The position numbers and the translations under genes are program-made. The notes beneath the pieces were generated by a model. The model did not search any database. It was not told the DNA's origin and worked only from the letters and a program-made list of their open reading frames with translations. This document shows, one piece after another, positions 35,701-46,010 of a DNA stretch of 64,000 bases (positions within the stretch are counted from its first letter, which is position 1; the number at the start of each line of letters is the position of its first letter). Source of the DNA: Mannheimia bovis. GTDB taxonomy: Bacteria > Pseudomonadota > Gammaproteobacteria > Enterobacterales > Pasteurellaceae. The stretch is from assembly GCF_014541205.1 (NCBI RefSeq), contig NZ_CP061280.1:1008798-1072797 (forward strand), read 5' to 3'.

Positions 35701-36963
35701 ATGATGAAAAAAATTGCAATTATTACAGCTCGAGCAGGCTCAAAAGGGCTACCAAATAAAAACGTATTATTAGCTAACGGTAAGCCGTTAATGGCGTACT
35801 CCATTGAAGCAGCGATTGAATCGAAGCAATTTGAAAAAATTATTGTGAGTACGGATTCGCAAGAATATATCGATTTACTCTCGCATTATCCGATTGAGTT
35901 TATCAAACGTGCCGAGCATTTAGCCAGCGATAAAGCGAGTTCTTTTGTAGTAATTGAAGATGTGCTAAATCAATATAAACACGTTGATTTTGACTATTTT
36001 GTGTTACTTCAGCCAACATCTCCATTAAGAACTGCACAGCATATTCAAGAGTGTTGCGAGAAGTTTGAGCGTAACTTTGATAAGTTTGATTTTATCGTGT
36101 CGGTATCTGATGCTCATAAGCCTACCACGCTTACCCGTGTGATTGAAGAAGATGAAAGTTTAAAACACTTCCAGCTAGATTATTCTAATTATGCTCGTCA
36201 GCACTATTTCCCTGAATATTCGCCAAACGGTGCAATTTTTTCGGCAAAACCGACCGCTTATCTTGAGCAAAAACATTTCTATGGGGCGAAATGTCTTGCC
36301 TATTTTATGGATAAAGATGTTTCTATCGATATTGATGATCGCCAAGATTTTGAATATTTCTACTTTATTCTACAACAACGCAACAAAGAAAAAATCTTAC
36401 TTGAAACCATTAAGCGTTCTATTTTAATGAAAAAAGAGAATTTCAAAGAAGTAAAAGAAATTACTTTAATTGGTCATTCTATTTTGGATTATTGGAATAT
36501 TGAATATTTAAATGGAAAATCAGTCAATAACTTAGGCATTGCCGGTATCTCTACCAAACAATATAGTGAACTGATTTTAGACAAAGGACTAATTTCAGAG
36601 TTACCAAAAGAAGTTGTATTGATGCTTGGTACAAATGATATTGTGTACAAAGGGTGGAGTGATGAGCAAGTTCTAAGAGATATTAATCACTTAATTAGCC
36701 AATTAAAAGCAATTCGTGCGGATATTAATGTTTCATTCTTAGAAATTACCCCTACAGCATTTAGAGCGGATCGCAATAACAATGATATTCGCTTATTAAA
36801 TCAATATCTGAAAGATAATTTGTCCGTAAAATGGATTGCGTTGGATAAAGCCTTTAGTGATAAATACGGTAAGTTAGATTTAAATTATAGTGATGACGGC
36901 TTACACTTAAATGCAAAAGGTTACGAAAAATTAACCGCTATTTTGGAAGAAGAATTAAAGTAA
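35701..36963 (+). CDS. neuA: CMP-sialic acid synthetase fused to SGNH esterase
   Basis: The product is 420 residues with two domains. Residues 1 to about 225 are CMP-Neu5Ac synthetase, which activates sialic acid with CTP: IAIITARAGSKGLPNKNVL, then LLQPTSPLRTAQHI, SPNGAIFSAKP and DVSIDIDDRQDFEY. Residues about 250-420 are an SGNH hydrolase with Ser260 in LIGHSILDYW, the MLGTNDI block (Asn312) and the DDGLH block (Asp399, His402). E. coli K1 and group B Streptococcus NeuA have the same fusion, in which the second domain removes O-acetyl groups from sialic acid. The start could be Met1 or Met2; a USS sits just before it and the ribosome site is poor. Confidence 0.92.
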   Translation: MMKKIAIITARAGSKGLPNKNVLLANGKPLMAYSIEAAIESKQFEKIIVSTDSQEYIDLLSHYPIEFIKRAEHLASDKASSFVVIEDVLNQYKHVDFDYFVLLQPTSPLRTAQHIQECCEKFERNFDKFDFIVSVSDAHKPTTLTRVIEEDESLKHFQLDYSNYARQHYFPEYSPNGAIFSAKPTAYLEQKHFYGAKCLAYFMDKDVSIDIDDRQDFEYFYFILQQRNKEKILLETIKRSILMKKENFKEVKEITLIGHSILDYWNIEYLNGKSVNNLGIAGISTKQYSELILDKGLISELPKEVVLMLGTNDIVYKGWSDEQVLRDINHLISQLKAIRADINVSFLEITPTAFRADRNNNDIRLLNQYLKDNLSVKWIALDKAFSDKYGKLDLNYSDDGLHLNAKGYEKLTAILEEELK

Positions 36964-38124
36964 ATGAAAAATATCGCATATATTACCGGATCACGTGCTG
37001 AATATGGCATTGTTAAGCGTTTATTAAAGAAATTAGAGCAAGATCCGGAGCTTAATTTTTCACTTGTGGTAACGGCAATGCACCTTGATCCACAATATGG
37101 CAATACAGTAACTGTGATTGAGCAAGATGGATTTGAGATTGCTGCTCGCATACCGCTTATCTTAAATAGCGAAAATAACCAAACCATTATTCATTCTATG
37201 GCAGAATGTTTAGACCGTTTTGGCGAGCATTTTCAGCAACATAAATATGATGCAGTGATTGTATTAGGCGATCGCTATGAAATGTTAGCAGTAGCAACGG
37301 CAGCAGCGATGCATAATCTCCCGCTCATTCATTTGCACGGTGGAGAGCAAACTTTGGGAAATTATGATGAATTTATTCGTCATTGCATTACCAAAATGTC
37401 TAAACTGCATTTAACTTCAACCGAAGAATATAGACAGCGTGTTATCCAAATGGGAGAATTGCCTGAAAATGTGGTCAATACAGGCTCGCTTGGGGCAGAA
37501 AATAGTTTAGATTTAGTATTACCAACCAAAGCGGAATTGGTAGAGCAATTAGGTGTTCCAAATACACCGTATTTCTTAGTGGTTTTCCACCCTGAAACCT
37601 TGACAGATGTGTCGGTATTAGATCAAATTGATGCGTTGCTAAATGCTTTTGAGCAATTTAAAAATAAATACCAATTTGTGTTTATCGGCTCAAATTCGGA
37701 TACTAATTCCGAACAAATTTATGCTCGTTTTAAAACCTATACTGATGAAAATCAGTTTAAGTTTTTCACTTCTGTAAAACCGGAAGAGTATTTGGCATTG
37801 ATTAAATACTCTCAAGGTTTAATTGGTAACAGTTCATCAGGCTTGATTGAAGCTCCGAGTTGTGGTGTAGGCACACTGAATATCGGCAACCGCCAGCAAG
37901 GGCGGGTTCGTGGCGAAACGGTAATTGATGTAGAAAGCAATGAAAAATCCATTATTGAAGGCATTAATAAATTGATTTCTACTGAGTTTCAAGACAGACT
38001 GCCTGAAATGAAAAATCCATATTTTCAAGACAACGCGATGGAAAAGGCTTACAATGCAATCAAAAAATTCTTAGCCGATAGCAAAAACAGTCAGCCGAAA
38101 GGATTTTATGATGTGAGCTTTTAA
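36964..38124 (+). CDS. neuC: UDP-GlcNAc 2-epimerase (hydrolysing)
   Basis: The product is 386 residues. It hydrolyses UDP-GlcNAc with inversion to release ManNAc, the first step of de novo sialic acid synthesis. Conserved points include AYITGSRAEYGIVKRLLKKL at the start, VIVLGDRYEMLAVATAAAM, the ILHLHGGEQT-like LIHLHGGEQTLGNYDEFIRH stretch, and GNSSSGLIEAPSCGVGTLNIGNRQQGR near the C-terminus. The ATG follows the neuA stop directly. NeuC releases ManNAc, so the cell would not depend on host sialic acid. Confidence 0.93.
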   Translation: MKNIAYITGSRAEYGIVKRLLKKLEQDPELNFSLVVTAMHLDPQYGNTVTVIEQDGFEIAARIPLILNSENNQTIIHSMAECLDRFGEHFQQHKYDAVIVLGDRYEMLAVATAAAMHNLPLIHLHGGEQTLGNYDEFIRHCITKMSKLHLTSTEEYRQRVIQMGELPENVVNTGSLGAENSLDLVLPTKAELVEQLGVPNTPYFLVVFHPETLTDVSVLDQIDALLNAFEQFKNKYQFVFIGSNSDTNSEQIYARFKTYTDENQFKFFTSVKPEEYLALIKYSQGLIGNSSSGLIEAPSCGVGTLNIGNRQQGRVRGETVIDVESNEKSIIEGINKLISTEFQDRLPEMKNPYFQDNAMEKAYNAIKKFLADSKNSQPKGFYDVSF

Positions 38125-38157
38125 CAAGCGGTCGAAAATGGACAAAATTTTGCAATT

Positions 38158-39363
38158 ATGAAAGCAATTAAAGACAGCGTTATTTACTTAATCGGGGAAT
38201 TGGCTTCTAAGTCAATTCCTTTCTTGCTCTTACCTTACTTCTCTCGAAAATTGGGGGTAGAAGGCTACGGTGAGCTTTCCTATTACCAAACTTTCTCCGC
38301 CTTGTTTGTCATTTTTATCGGGCTTAGCCAAGATGGGGCGGTAGCTCGTTATTTTTATTTCTACGGTAAACGTTCGCTCAATTTAGTGCTGACGACGGGT
38401 TATTTATACACTCTTTTTGCAAGCTCACTTATTCTATTAGGCTGCTGGTATTTCAAATCAGAAATCATTGCTTATGTGGCAATTGGGGCGATGTTCCAGT
38501 CCTTTTTAAATGTGCAACTAAGTGTACGGCAGTGCCAGACACAGGCTCTAGCTTATACAGTAATTCAGTTAATGTCAGCTATTTTCTCAGCGGTTATTAC
38601 TTTTGCAATGATGGAATATTTTGAAACGGATTTAGTTGAAAAACGGATTTTGGCAATTTTAATCAGCAATGCGTTAGTATTTTTCATTGCTTATTTGCTT
38701 TATGCTAAAAAAAGCAAAATGAAAAAATTTAGCTTGGCACGCTATAAAACCGCACTCTTTTATTTAATGGGGTTTGGCTTACCGTTGATTCTGCACCATT
38801 CAAGCATTTTTTTAAAAGGGCAGTTAGACCGTATTTTTATTTTCCATAAATTTAGTGAAGCTGATTTAGGCTTATATGCAATGGGGGCACAAATTGCAAT
38901 GATTTTAGCCATTTTTGTTCAAGCCTTAAATAAAGCGACTCTTCCGTATTTTTATGAGGCATTAAAGCAGAAAAGAATTAATGTGAGCCATATCCACAAA
39001 TGGGCATTTTATGCCTTATTTACTGTGCCAATTCCAGCATTTGTGATGTGGCTTATCCCTGAAAATGTAGTAGTGTGGATTTTAGGTAACCAATTTGCAG
39101 GCACAAAATATTATATAATCCTCTTTTTAATTGCGACAATGCTCGTTGTGCCTTATTTAATTTTAGTGAATTATTTGTTTTTTTATGGCAAAAACAAACT
39201 TATTTCACTTTGCTCCATTTTATCGACCATTTTCTATTTGGTGGCATTATTTGCTTTAACCTTTACCCAAATAGAATATATTCCTTTTGCAGCCATTATT
39301 GGGGCAGTTGTGATTATTCCAATTCTCTATGTAATGACGGCAAGGGTGGGAAAAACAGTATGA
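38158..39363 (+). CDS. wzx: Wzx-type oligosaccharide flippase (LsgA-like)
   Basis: The product is 401 residues with about twelve membrane segments, a MOP/PST-superfamily flippase. The N-terminus ([37 protein letters not shown]) is classic for Wzx proteins that flip undecaprenyl-linked sugar units. It is similar to LsgA of H. influenzae. A USS lies between neuC and this gene. The stop overlaps the next start (ATGA). Confidence 0.88.
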   Translation: MKAIKDSVIYLIGELASKSIPFLLLPYFSRKLGVEGYGELSYYQTFSALFVIFIGLSQDGAVARYFYFYGKRSLNLVLTTGYLYTLFASSLILLGCWYFKSEIIAYVAIGAMFQSFLNVQLSVRQCQTQALAYTVIQLMSAIFSAVITFAMMEYFETDLVEKRILAILISNALVFFIAYLLYAKKSKMKKFSLARYKTALFYLMGFGLPLILHHSSIFLKGQLDRIFIFHKFSEADLGLYAMGAQIAMILAIFVQALNKATLPYFYEALKQKRINVSHIHKWAFYALFTVPIPAFVMWLIPENVVVWILGNQFAGTKYYIILFLIATMLVVPYLILVNYLFFYGKNKLISLCSILSTIFYLVALFALTFTQIEYIPFAAIIGAVVIIPILYVMTARVGKTV

Positions 39364-40298
39364 ATTTAATTATTTGTTGCACTCCTTTGCAAGTGCTGAT
39401 TGCAGAGAAAATTATTGGAATGCATCCAAACGAGCCATTTTTCGGGGTAATGCTCTCAACCGTTAAAAATGCGAAATTTGATTTCTACCAAACTCGTTTG
39501 GAACAAAAATGTCAGCAATTTTTTGCAATGCAGCAACATAGTGAACGTATTCAATTACTTAAAGAAATTCTTTATTTAAAATCAACCTTTAGGGGAAAAG
39601 AGTTTAATAAAGTATTTCTGGCAAATATTAATGAATTAGAAATTCAGTTCCTACTCAGTGCGATTAAATTTAATGAACTGAATACCTTTGATGATGGTGC
39701 GGCAAATATTGTTCCAAGTAGTATTTTCTATAAAGAAGAAAATATAGGGTTAAACCGTAAATTAATTAATATGTTTTTAGGTAATAAATACAGTGTAGAA
39801 AAACTGAAAAATTTATCTAAAACACATTATACGATTTATCAAGGTTTTTCGAATATTATTGAAAATACGGTTTATGTGGATCTTATTAATACGAAAGAAT
39901 TATCTGGTTCAGAATTAGAAAATTCTAAAGTTGTGAATATTTTACTCGGGCAGCCAATTTTTGAGCGAGAAGATGATAAAAATATTGCATTAGCAGAGAA
40001 AGTGATTAAAGTATTTGATATTGATCTCTATTTACCACACCCAAGAGAAAAATATAAACTTGATAATGTGGAATATATTGATACTAATTTAATTTTAGAG
40101 GATTATATATTTCAAGAGTTTAGCCATAAAAAGTGCCGAGTATATACCTATTTCAGCAGTGCCGTAATTAATATTTTAAATAAAAGTCCAAATATTGAAG
40201 TTACTGCTTTAAGAGTAGAGGTAGATAATCCAGCCTATATTGAAACTTATGAGCTTTTTGAAAAGCTAGGTATTAAAATTATTGATATTCGAGAATAA
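39360..40298 (+). CDS. lsgB: Sialyltransferase, GT52 family (LsgB-like)
   Basis: The product is 312 residues. The start [18 protein letters not shown], the [15 protein letters not shown] block (Asp111, Asp112), YLPHPREKY with His227-Pro228, and [10 protein letters not shown] with paired serines 266-267 are the GT52 motifs that bind CMP-sialic acid. The sequence resembles H. influenzae LsgB, which adds sialic acid to LOS (alpha-2,3 linkage expected). The frame opens upstream inside wzx, but the ATG at 39360 fits the family start and overlaps the wzx stop. It would use CMP-Neu5Ac made by the upstream neu genes. Confidence 0.88.
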   Translation: MNLIICCTPLQVLIAEKIIGMHPNEPFFGVMLSTVKNAKFDFYQTRLEQKCQQFFAMQQHSERIQLLKEILYLKSTFRGKEFNKVFLANINELEIQFLLSAIKFNELNTFDDGAANIVPSSIFYKEENIGLNRKLINMFLGNKYSVEKLKNLSKTHYTIYQGFSNIIENTVYVDLINTKELSGSELENSKVVNILLGQPIFEREDDKNIALAEKVIKVFDIDLYLPHPREKYKLDNVEYIDTNLILEDYIFQEFSHKKCRVYTYFSSAVINILNKSPNIEVTALRVEVDNPAYIETYELFEKLGIKIIDIRE

Positions 40299-40299
40299 A

Positions 40300-41085
40300 A
40301 TGAAAAAATATTTAATCTCATTAGAAAAAGATGTGAAAAGACGTGAGCTTTTCTTCTCTCAACCCGATACGGCAGATTTTGAAATCTTTAATGCTATTAA
40401 TACGATGAATAGTGATTGGGAGGCTTTAAATACAGGTTTTGATTTAGCTAAATTTGAACAACATTATGGGCGGAAAACCACGAAAGGTGAAGTGGGCTGT
40501 ACGTTAAGTCATTTAGCGGTTTATCAAAAAATAGCAGAAGATAATACTATTGAAAATAATGATTACTGCCTTGTCTGTGAAGATGATGCGTTATTTGCTC
40601 AAGATTTTCAAAAACAGATTAATACGTTATTAGCACAAAATTTGAAAGCAGATATTATTTTAGTCGGGCAATCAAAAATCCCAACTTTCGATGATGTGGA
40701 ATTAGAAATTAATTACCCAACCACTTTGGTTTTTTTACAAAAACAGATTGGCTATAGTCAATATAAATATGCTTATCCTTACCGCAATTATTTTGCCGGC
40801 ACAGTTGCATATTTAATTAAAAAATCGACCGCTTGCAAGTTTCTAACACAATGCTGTGTGGCTCGTCCTTATTGGCTTGCGGATGATTTTATTTTATTTG
40901 GCAATGAATTCAAATTAGATGTGTTAATTGTTCGCCCGTTAATGGCGATTGAAAACCCTGTGTTAATCAGTAATTTAGAAGATTTACGTGGCTCACTGAA
41001 TAATAATTTATTTAAAAAAGTGATGAAGTATCCACTTAAAAAATTATTGGCGATTAAACGTAATCTTAGCTCATTAAATTCTTAA
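40300..41085 (+). CDS. Glycosyltransferase family 25 (LOS biosynthesis)
   Basis: The product is 261 residues. It has the GT25 pattern: N-terminal [30 protein letters not shown], the acidic [11 protein letters not shown] (Glu94, Asp95, Asp96) and [13 protein letters not shown]25 enzymes of this family (Lob/Lex2B/LpsA type) add galactose or glucose to LOS. The exact sugar cannot be told from sequence. The ATG at 40300 follows the lsgB stop by 1 base. A USS lies inside the gene near 40830. Confidence 0.85.
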   Translation: MKKYLISLEKDVKRRELFFSQPDTADFEIFNAINTMNSDWEALNTGFDLAKFEQHYGRKTTKGEVGCTLSHLAVYQKIAEDNTIENNDYCLVCEDDALFAQDFQKQINTLLAQNLKADIILVGQSKIPTFDDVELEINYPTTLVFLQKQIGYSQYKYAYPYRNYFAGTVAYLIKKSTACKFLTQCCVARPYWLADDFILFGNEFKLDVLIVRPLMAIENPVLISNLEDLRGSLNNNLFKKVMKYPLKKLLAIKRNLSSLNS

Positions 41086-41094
41086 TAGGTTAAT

Positions 41095-42282
41095 ATGTCT
41101 GCACTGTTTAATTTATTTTATATTTACGATCCTTGGTTCTTCCACTTTTTACGAATGGCATTTGTGGTAGGGTTATTGGCTTGCGGTTATTTAGCTTTCC
41201 AAGTGATTAAAGGGAAATCCAACGGCATTGTTATTCCGAAAGATAGCCTAGTTGCAATTATTGCTTTAATTAGTTTTAGTGTTATTCCGCTATTAATTAA
41301 TAGCACGAAGGAAATAGGCGTGTTAGCAATGTATGTTAAAATGCTGATTTTATTTATTTTTGGCATTGCGGTTTACAATATATTTTATCGAACGCAAGGG
41401 GGCAAAACCTTATTTGTGCGTGATCTCAAAATCGGTATCGGCATTCAATGGATTTGCGGTGTGGCAGCGCTATTAGGCGTACCTTTTATGGTGGATTTTT
41501 TATTATCAAGTAATGCGATGATGCCGCGTTTTTTTGGTTCTGAGCAGGAATACAGACTTTATAATATTACCTCATCTGCTTTTTTCCAATTAAGTATTTT
41601 CTACTTAATGTTACTGCATTTTTTATTAGCTTATAATAAAAAAACAGATTCAATAAATGAGTGGTTTTTATTTTTAATTTTATGTATAGGGTTAATCTCG
41701 GGGAGAACATTTTTATTAATATCGGTGATTAGTATTGCTCTTTATTTTAAATGGAAATATTTACTGCCATTAATTGCTTTTACGATATTAATTCTATTTT
41801 TAGCTATTGTTTTTCCGGAAAATCGTTATGTGGAGCACGCACTGGAACCTGTGATCAATTTATTATCCGGTACAGGTAAAGTAAGTTCTTCTACCGATAA
41901 TTTAGTGAAAAACCATTTATTTATTCCAACCCTTAGCCAATTTATTTCCGGTGATGGTTTATATTATACCGAAACGGGCGGCTATTACGGCGGTTCAGAC
42001 TCAGGCTATATTCGCCAAGTGTTATACGGCGGTTTATCCTATATGCTGGTTTGCTTTGTATTTACTGCGTATTTTGTACGGAAAGTTGCAGTTAATTGGT
42101 TTGAAGGAAGCTGGATTTTTACTTTATCGACACTTGGCATTTTGGCGATTTTAAATATTAAAGCTGATACTTTCGCTTTCCCGGGGCTAATGATGTTGCT
42201 TTTGATGTTTCTATCATTATTTGGTACAAGCGGTCGGAATTTAATATTATTTTGCAAAAACAAAGAGGCAAAAAATGTTTAG
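41095..42282 (+). CDS. Wzy-like polymerase / multi-membrane protein
   Basis: The product is 395 residues with about ten membrane segments and a large loop between the last few helices (IPTLSQFISGDGLYYTETGGYYGGSDSGYIRQVLYGG). A tyrosine/glycine-rich outer loop with GDG...SDSG is typical of Wzy O-unit polymerases and WaaL-type ligases. Position between flippase and glycosyltransferases favours Wzy or a related oligosaccharide polymerase. Sequence identity in this class is always low, so the call rests on topology and context. Its end overlaps the next gene by 8 bases, and its last codons contain a USS. Confidence 0.7.
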   Translation: MSALFNLFYIYDPWFFHFLRMAFVVGLLACGYLAFQVIKGKSNGIVIPKDSLVAIIALISFSVIPLLINSTKEIGVLAMYVKMLILFIFGIAVYNIFYRTQGGKTLFVRDLKIGIGIQWICGVAALLGVPFMVDFLLSSNAMMPRFFGSEQEYRLYNITSSAFFQLSIFYLMLLHFLLAYNKKTDSINEWFLFLILCIGLISGRTFLLISVISIALYFKWKYLLPLIAFTILILFLAIVFPENRYVEHALEPVINLLSGTGKVSSSTDNLVKNHLFIPTLSQFISGDGLYYTETGGYYGGSDSGYIRQVLYGGLSYMLVCFVFTAYFVRKVAVNWFEGSWIFTLSTLGILAILNIKADTFAFPGLMMLLLMFLSLFGTSGRNLILFCKNKEAKNV

Positions 42283-43159
42283 TATTATTGTGCCATCTTA
42301 TAATCGTAATGAAGAAATTAAGGCATTGCTGGAAAGTTTAAAGCAACAAAGGCTTTATAATTTTGAAGTCGTGATTGTTGATGACTACTCAAAAGTGCCT
42401 GTGATCGTCAATGAAGATTATCCTTTTGAGGTAAAGGTTATTCGTAATAATCCAAATGTGGGAGCAGCTCAAAGCCGTAATGTGGGGGCAAATCACGCAA
42501 GCCGAGAGTGGCTTCTGTTTTTAGACGATGATGATCGTTTTATGCCAGAAAAATGTGAGCGACTGGCGACAGCGATTAGCGAAAATCCACAGGCAAATTT
42601 TGTTTATCATCCCGCAAAATGTGAAATGGTAAACGAAGGTTTTACTTATGTAACCTCGCCATTTAAATATAAAAGTGAATTAACTAAAGAGAATATGCTG
42701 AAAGTGAATAAAATTGGCGGTATGCCGATGATTGGATTGAAAAAAGAACTCTTTTGCAAAATTGGCGGATTATCTGACCGCTTGCGATCACTGGAAGATT
42801 ACGATTTCTTGTTGAAATTATTGGAAGAGCCGACTTTTGAGCCACTTTATGTGGATAAGGCATTAACCTATTGCACCTTCCACACCAAGCGTTCGAGCGT
42901 TTCAACGGATACCATAAATACCGAAAAAGCGATTGAATATATAAAACAAACCTATATTCAAACGCCCGAACAGGCGGAAAATTTTAAATTAAATTCACTC
43001 TATATTTTAAGCTATCCGCATATTATGAATTTATCTCGCAAGGCAGCAGGTTATTATTTTGAAATGTTTAAAAAGACAAAAAATATTAAGCAACTGATTA
43101 TTGCTGCAATGATTTTGATCTCGCCGAAATTGGCGATTAATTTAAAAAGGTTTATCTAA
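42275..43159 (+). CDS. Glycosyltransferase family 2 (LsgE-like position)
   Basis: The product is 294 residues, a GT-A fold family 2 transferase. FSIIVPSYNRNEEIKALLESL starts the nucleotide-binding region, and EWLLFLDDDDRFMPEKC (Asp84-87) holds the metal-binding DXD. LRSLEDYDFLLKLLEEP includes the ED pair that contains the catalytic base. It overlaps the end of the Wzy-like gene and is followed directly by a second GT2 gene (ATG shares the stop codon base). The donor sugar is unknown. Confidence 0.85.
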   Translation: MFSIIVPSYNRNEEIKALLESLKQQRLYNFEVVIVDDYSKVPVIVNEDYPFEVKVIRNNPNVGAAQSRNVGANHASREWLLFLDDDDRFMPEKCERLATAISENPQANFVYHPAKCEMVNEGFTYVTSPFKYKSELTKENMLKVNKIGGMPMIGLKKELFCKIGGLSDRLRSLEDYDFLLKLLEEPTFEPLYVDKALTYCTFHTKRSSVSTDTINTEKAIEYIKQTYIQTPEQAENFKLNSLYILSYPHIMNLSRKAAGYYFEMFKKTKNIKQLIIAAMILISPKLAINLKRFI

Positions 43160-43959
43160 TGAAATTTTCCGTTTTAATGTCTTTATACATTAAAGAACAG
43201 CCGCAATATTTAAGAGAATGCTTTGAAAGCCTGAAAGCTCAAACTTATCAAGCAGATGAAATCGTCATCTGTTTTGATGGGGCAGTTACACCTGAATTAG
43301 AAGCGATCGTGGAAGAATATAGTACGATTTTGCCGATAAAAGCGGTGAAATTTCCACAAAATCGGGGGTTAGGCAAAACCTTAAATGATGGTTTGAACTA
43401 TTGTGCAAATGAGTGGGTTTTCCGAATGGATACCGATGATATTTGCTTGCCAGATCGTTTTGCAAAGCAAGTGGCATTTATTGAGAAAAATCCTGAAGTC
43501 GTCATTTTTGGCGGGCAAATTGCTGAATTTGGACAAGATATTAACGATATTGTGGCTTATCGTAATGTGCCGACCACAGCAGAAGAAATCATTAAATTTA
43601 CCCGTAAGCGTTGCCCGTTTAACCATATGACGGTGGCATATCAAAAATCGAAAGTATTAGAAGTGGGGGGATATCAAGATCTACAAGAAGATTATTATTT
43701 GTGGATCAAACTCATTGCTCAATTCAAACAAGTCGCAAATTTACCTGACCTGTTGGTTTATGCTCGAGTAGGAAACGGAATGGTAGGCAGACGCCGTGGC
43801 AAAGCTCAAGCTGAAGCGGAATGGCGTTTGTATAAATTGAAAAATGATTGTCAAATTCACGATCCGATTTCGGGGTTTGGTATTTTTCTAATGCGAGCAA
43901 TTCCACGTTTATTGCCATTGTCTATGCTTAAAGCAGTTTATGGATTATTGAGAAAATAA
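43159..43959 (+). CDS. lsgF: Glycosyltransferase family 2 (LsgF-like)
   Basis: The product is 266 residues. Conserved segments: FSVLMSLYIKEQPQYLRECFESL, WVFRMDTDDICLPDRF (DTDD, residues 91-94), PFNHMTVAYQKSKV and LQEDYYLWIKLIAQ. The sequence resembles LsgF of H. influenzae, the last transferase of the lsg LOS locus, so the gene order LsgA-LsgB-...-LsgF is kept here. The donor and acceptor are not known from sequence. It ends the glycan operon, followed by a terminator. Confidence 0.82.
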   Translation: MKFSVLMSLYIKEQPQYLRECFESLKAQTYQADEIVICFDGAVTPELEAIVEEYSTILPIKAVKFPQNRGLGKTLNDGLNYCANEWVFRMDTDDICLPDRFAKQVAFIEKNPEVVIFGGQIAEFGQDINDIVAYRNVPTTAEEIIKFTRKRCPFNHMTVAYQKSKVLEVGGYQDLQEDYYLWIKLIAQFKQVANLPDLLVYARVGNGMVGRRRGKAQAEAEWRLYKLKNDCQIHDPISGFGIFLMRAIPRLLPLSMLKAVYGLLRK

Positions 43960-43966
43960 GATAAAG

Positions 43967-43996
43967 AAAACCACAGATATACTCTGTGGCTTTTTG
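43967..43996. terminator. Terminator closing the sialylation/glycan operon
   Basis: AAAACCACAGA and TCTGTGGCTTTTT form a stem with a TATAC loop and T tail. It serves two convergent transcripts (glycan operon and msrA). Confidence 0.8.
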
Positions 43997-44503
43997 TTAC
44001 TGATTCTTCAAAATCTCATTCATCAACTGAATATCAATATGGCAATAACCTGTTGGGTTTTTCACTAAGTATTCTTGGTGATATTCTTCTGCCGGAAAAT
44101 ATTGTTCCAGCATTTGATTTTCCACCGCTAACGGTTTGTCAAACTGGGTTTGTAATTCGCTTAAGGCTTGGTTGATAACAGGTACATCTTGCGGATCTGT
44201 ATAATAAATGCCAGTGCGGTATTGAATACCAATGTCGCCACCTTGTTGGTTAATACTCACCGGGTCAATCACTTTAAAGAAATAGTCCAATAATTTTGCT
44301 AAGCTGATTTGATTAGCATCGTAAGTTACTTTAACTACTTCAGCGTGCCCGCTACCGGCACATACATCTTGGTAAGTGGGATTATCTGTATTACCGTTGG
44401 CATAGCCTGATTGAGCTTTGATGACCCCCTTAATGCGTTGCATAAATGATTCCACGCCCCAGAAACAGCCGCCGGCTAAATAAATTTCACGAATGTTTTG
44501 CAT
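43997..44503 (-). CDS. msrA: Peptide methionine sulfoxide reductase MsrA
   Basis: The product is 168 residues. It has the GGCFWGVE active site with catalytic Cys13, QSGYANGNTDNPTYQDVCAGSGHAEVV, and IGIQYRTGIYY. It reduces the S-epimer of methionine sulfoxide in proteins, using thioredoxin. The resolving cysteine is probably the one in PTGYCHIDIQ. No MsrB domain is fused. It is a single gene with an AGGAGA ribosome site. Confidence 0.95.
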   Translation of the reverse strand: MQNIREIYLAGGCFWGVESFMQRIKGVIKAQSGYANGNTDNPTYQDVCAGSGHAEVVKVTYDANQISLAKLLDYFFKVIDPVSINQQGGDIGIQYRTGIYYTDPQDVPVINQALSELQTQFDKPLAVENQMLEQYFPAEEYHQEYLVKNPTGYCHIDIQLMNEILKNQ

Positions 44504-44695
44504 AGTTTCTCCTGTTTGCTTTCCGATAAATAGTAAATTTTTGTGAAAAAATGACCGCTATCAGGTGTGTATAAAATACGATAATTGGTTTTTTGTCAAT
44601 TTATGTTTTGAACCCCTCATTTTTTACAAGATTTTTTAAGTAAAAATAGGTATAGTATCGCCACTTTTTTCATTATTCTTTTAATAGGGGTCTTT

Positions 44696-45958
44696 ATGGG
44701 AACATTAAATAGCCTTTTGGGCATTGTTGTTTTACTATTGATTGCATTTTTATTATCCACAAATAAACGTGCAATTAGTTTACGTGCGGTATTTGGTGCA
44801 TTAGCATTACAAGTGGCGATTGCTGCTTTAGTGCTTTATGTGCCGGTAGGTCGTGATGCGTTAAATGCAATGGCAAGCGGCGTATCAAAAGTAATTTCTT
44901 ATAGCAATGAAGGTATTGCATTTTTATTTGGTGGCTTAGTTAGCGACAAAATGTTTGAAGTGTTCGGCGGTGGCGGTTTTGTATTCGCTTTCCGTGTACT
45001 TCCAACCATCGTTTTCTTCTCTGCCTTAATTTCTGTGCTTTACTATATGGGCGTAATGCAATGGGTTATCCGCATTTTAGGTGGTACGTTGCAAAAAGCG
45101 TTAGGCACTTCAAAAGCGGAATCAATGTCTGCGGCGGCGAATATTTTCGTAGGGCAGACTGAAGCTCCTCTTGTAGTCAAACCTTACATCAGCAAAATGA
45201 CCGAGTCTGAATTATTTGCCGTGATGGCGGGTGGTTTAGCTTCTATCGCCGGTGCGGTAATGGCGGGTTATGCAGGAATGGGCGTGCCATTAACTTACTT
45301 AATTGCAGCGTCATTTATGGCGGCTCCGGGTGGTTTATTATTTGCAAAACTAATGGTGCCGCAAACTGAAAAATTCAATGATGAATTAGAGAATGTTGAT
45401 TTAGAAAAACCGGCAAATGTACTTGATGCAGCCGCTTCAGGTGCATCTTCAGGTATGCAGTTAGCCTTAAACGTAGGGGCAATGTTAATTGCATTTGTAG
45501 CATTAATTGCATTACTTAACGGTGTTTTAGGTGGTATCGGTGGTTGGTTCGGCTACGGTGATTTAAACTTAGGTCAATTGTTTGGCTGGATCTTCAAACC
45601 GCTTGCTTGGGTGATCGGTGTGCCGTGGGAAGAGGCTGAAATCGCAGGTCAAATGATCGGCTTGAAATTGGCGATCAATGAATTCGTCGGCTATGTAGAA
45701 TTTGCGAAATATCTTGCTCCGGAATCTACAGTACAATTAAGCGAGAAAACCATTGCAATTATTACCTTTGCACTTTGTGGTTTCGCAAATATCAGCTCAA
45801 TTGCGGTATTAATCGGCGGTATCGGGGCAATGGCTCCAACTCGCCGTGGCGATATTGCTCGCTTAGGTATTAAGGCGGTGATTGCAGGTTCATTATCGAA
45901 CTTGATGAGTGCAACCATCGCAGGTTTATTCATCGGTTTAGGCGGTGCAATAGTTTAA
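44696..45958 (+). CDS. nupC: Nucleoside transporter, NupC family
   Basis: The product is 420 residues, a concentrative nucleoside permease of the CNT family, with about ten membrane segments. The start [24 protein letters not shown] is usual. [68 protein letters not shown] and [21 protein letters not shown] are conserved binding regions. It brings nucleosides to the deoC-deoD products just downstream, although a hairpin separates them. Confidence 0.93.
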   Translation: MGTLNSLLGIVVLLLIAFLLSTNKRAISLRAVFGALALQVAIAALVLYVPVGRDALNAMASGVSKVISYSNEGIAFLFGGLVSDKMFEVFGGGGFVFAFRVLPTIVFFSALISVLYYMGVMQWVIRILGGTLQKALGTSKAESMSAAANIFVGQTEAPLVVKPYISKMTESELFAVMAGGLASIAGAVMAGYAGMGVPLTYLIAASFMAAPGGLLFAKLMVPQTEKFNDELENVDLEKPANVLDAAASGASSGMQLALNVGAMLIAFVALIALLNGVLGGIGGWFGYGDLNLGQLFGWIFKPLAWVIGVPWEEAEIAGQMIGLKLAINEFVGYVEFAKYLAPESTVQLSEKTIAIITFALCGFANISSIAVLIGGIGAMAPTRRGDIARLGIKAVIAGSLSNLMSATIAGLFIGLGGAIV

Positions 45959-45971
45959 TTGCTTGAAGAAT

Positions 45972-45999
45972 AAAACCACTAGAAATAGTGGTTTTATAT
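45972..45999 (+). terminator. Terminator after nupC
   Basis: AAAACCACTA and TAGTGGTTTT form a 10-bp stem around GAAA, followed by ATATTTTTTT. It separates nupC from deoCD. Confidence 0.82.
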
Positions 46000-46010
46000 T
46001 TTTTTATCAG

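Noticed and set aside
41951-42154. Short ORF inside the Wzy-like gene
   Set aside because: It is a frame shadow of the long membrane protein, without a ribosome site or conserved motif.
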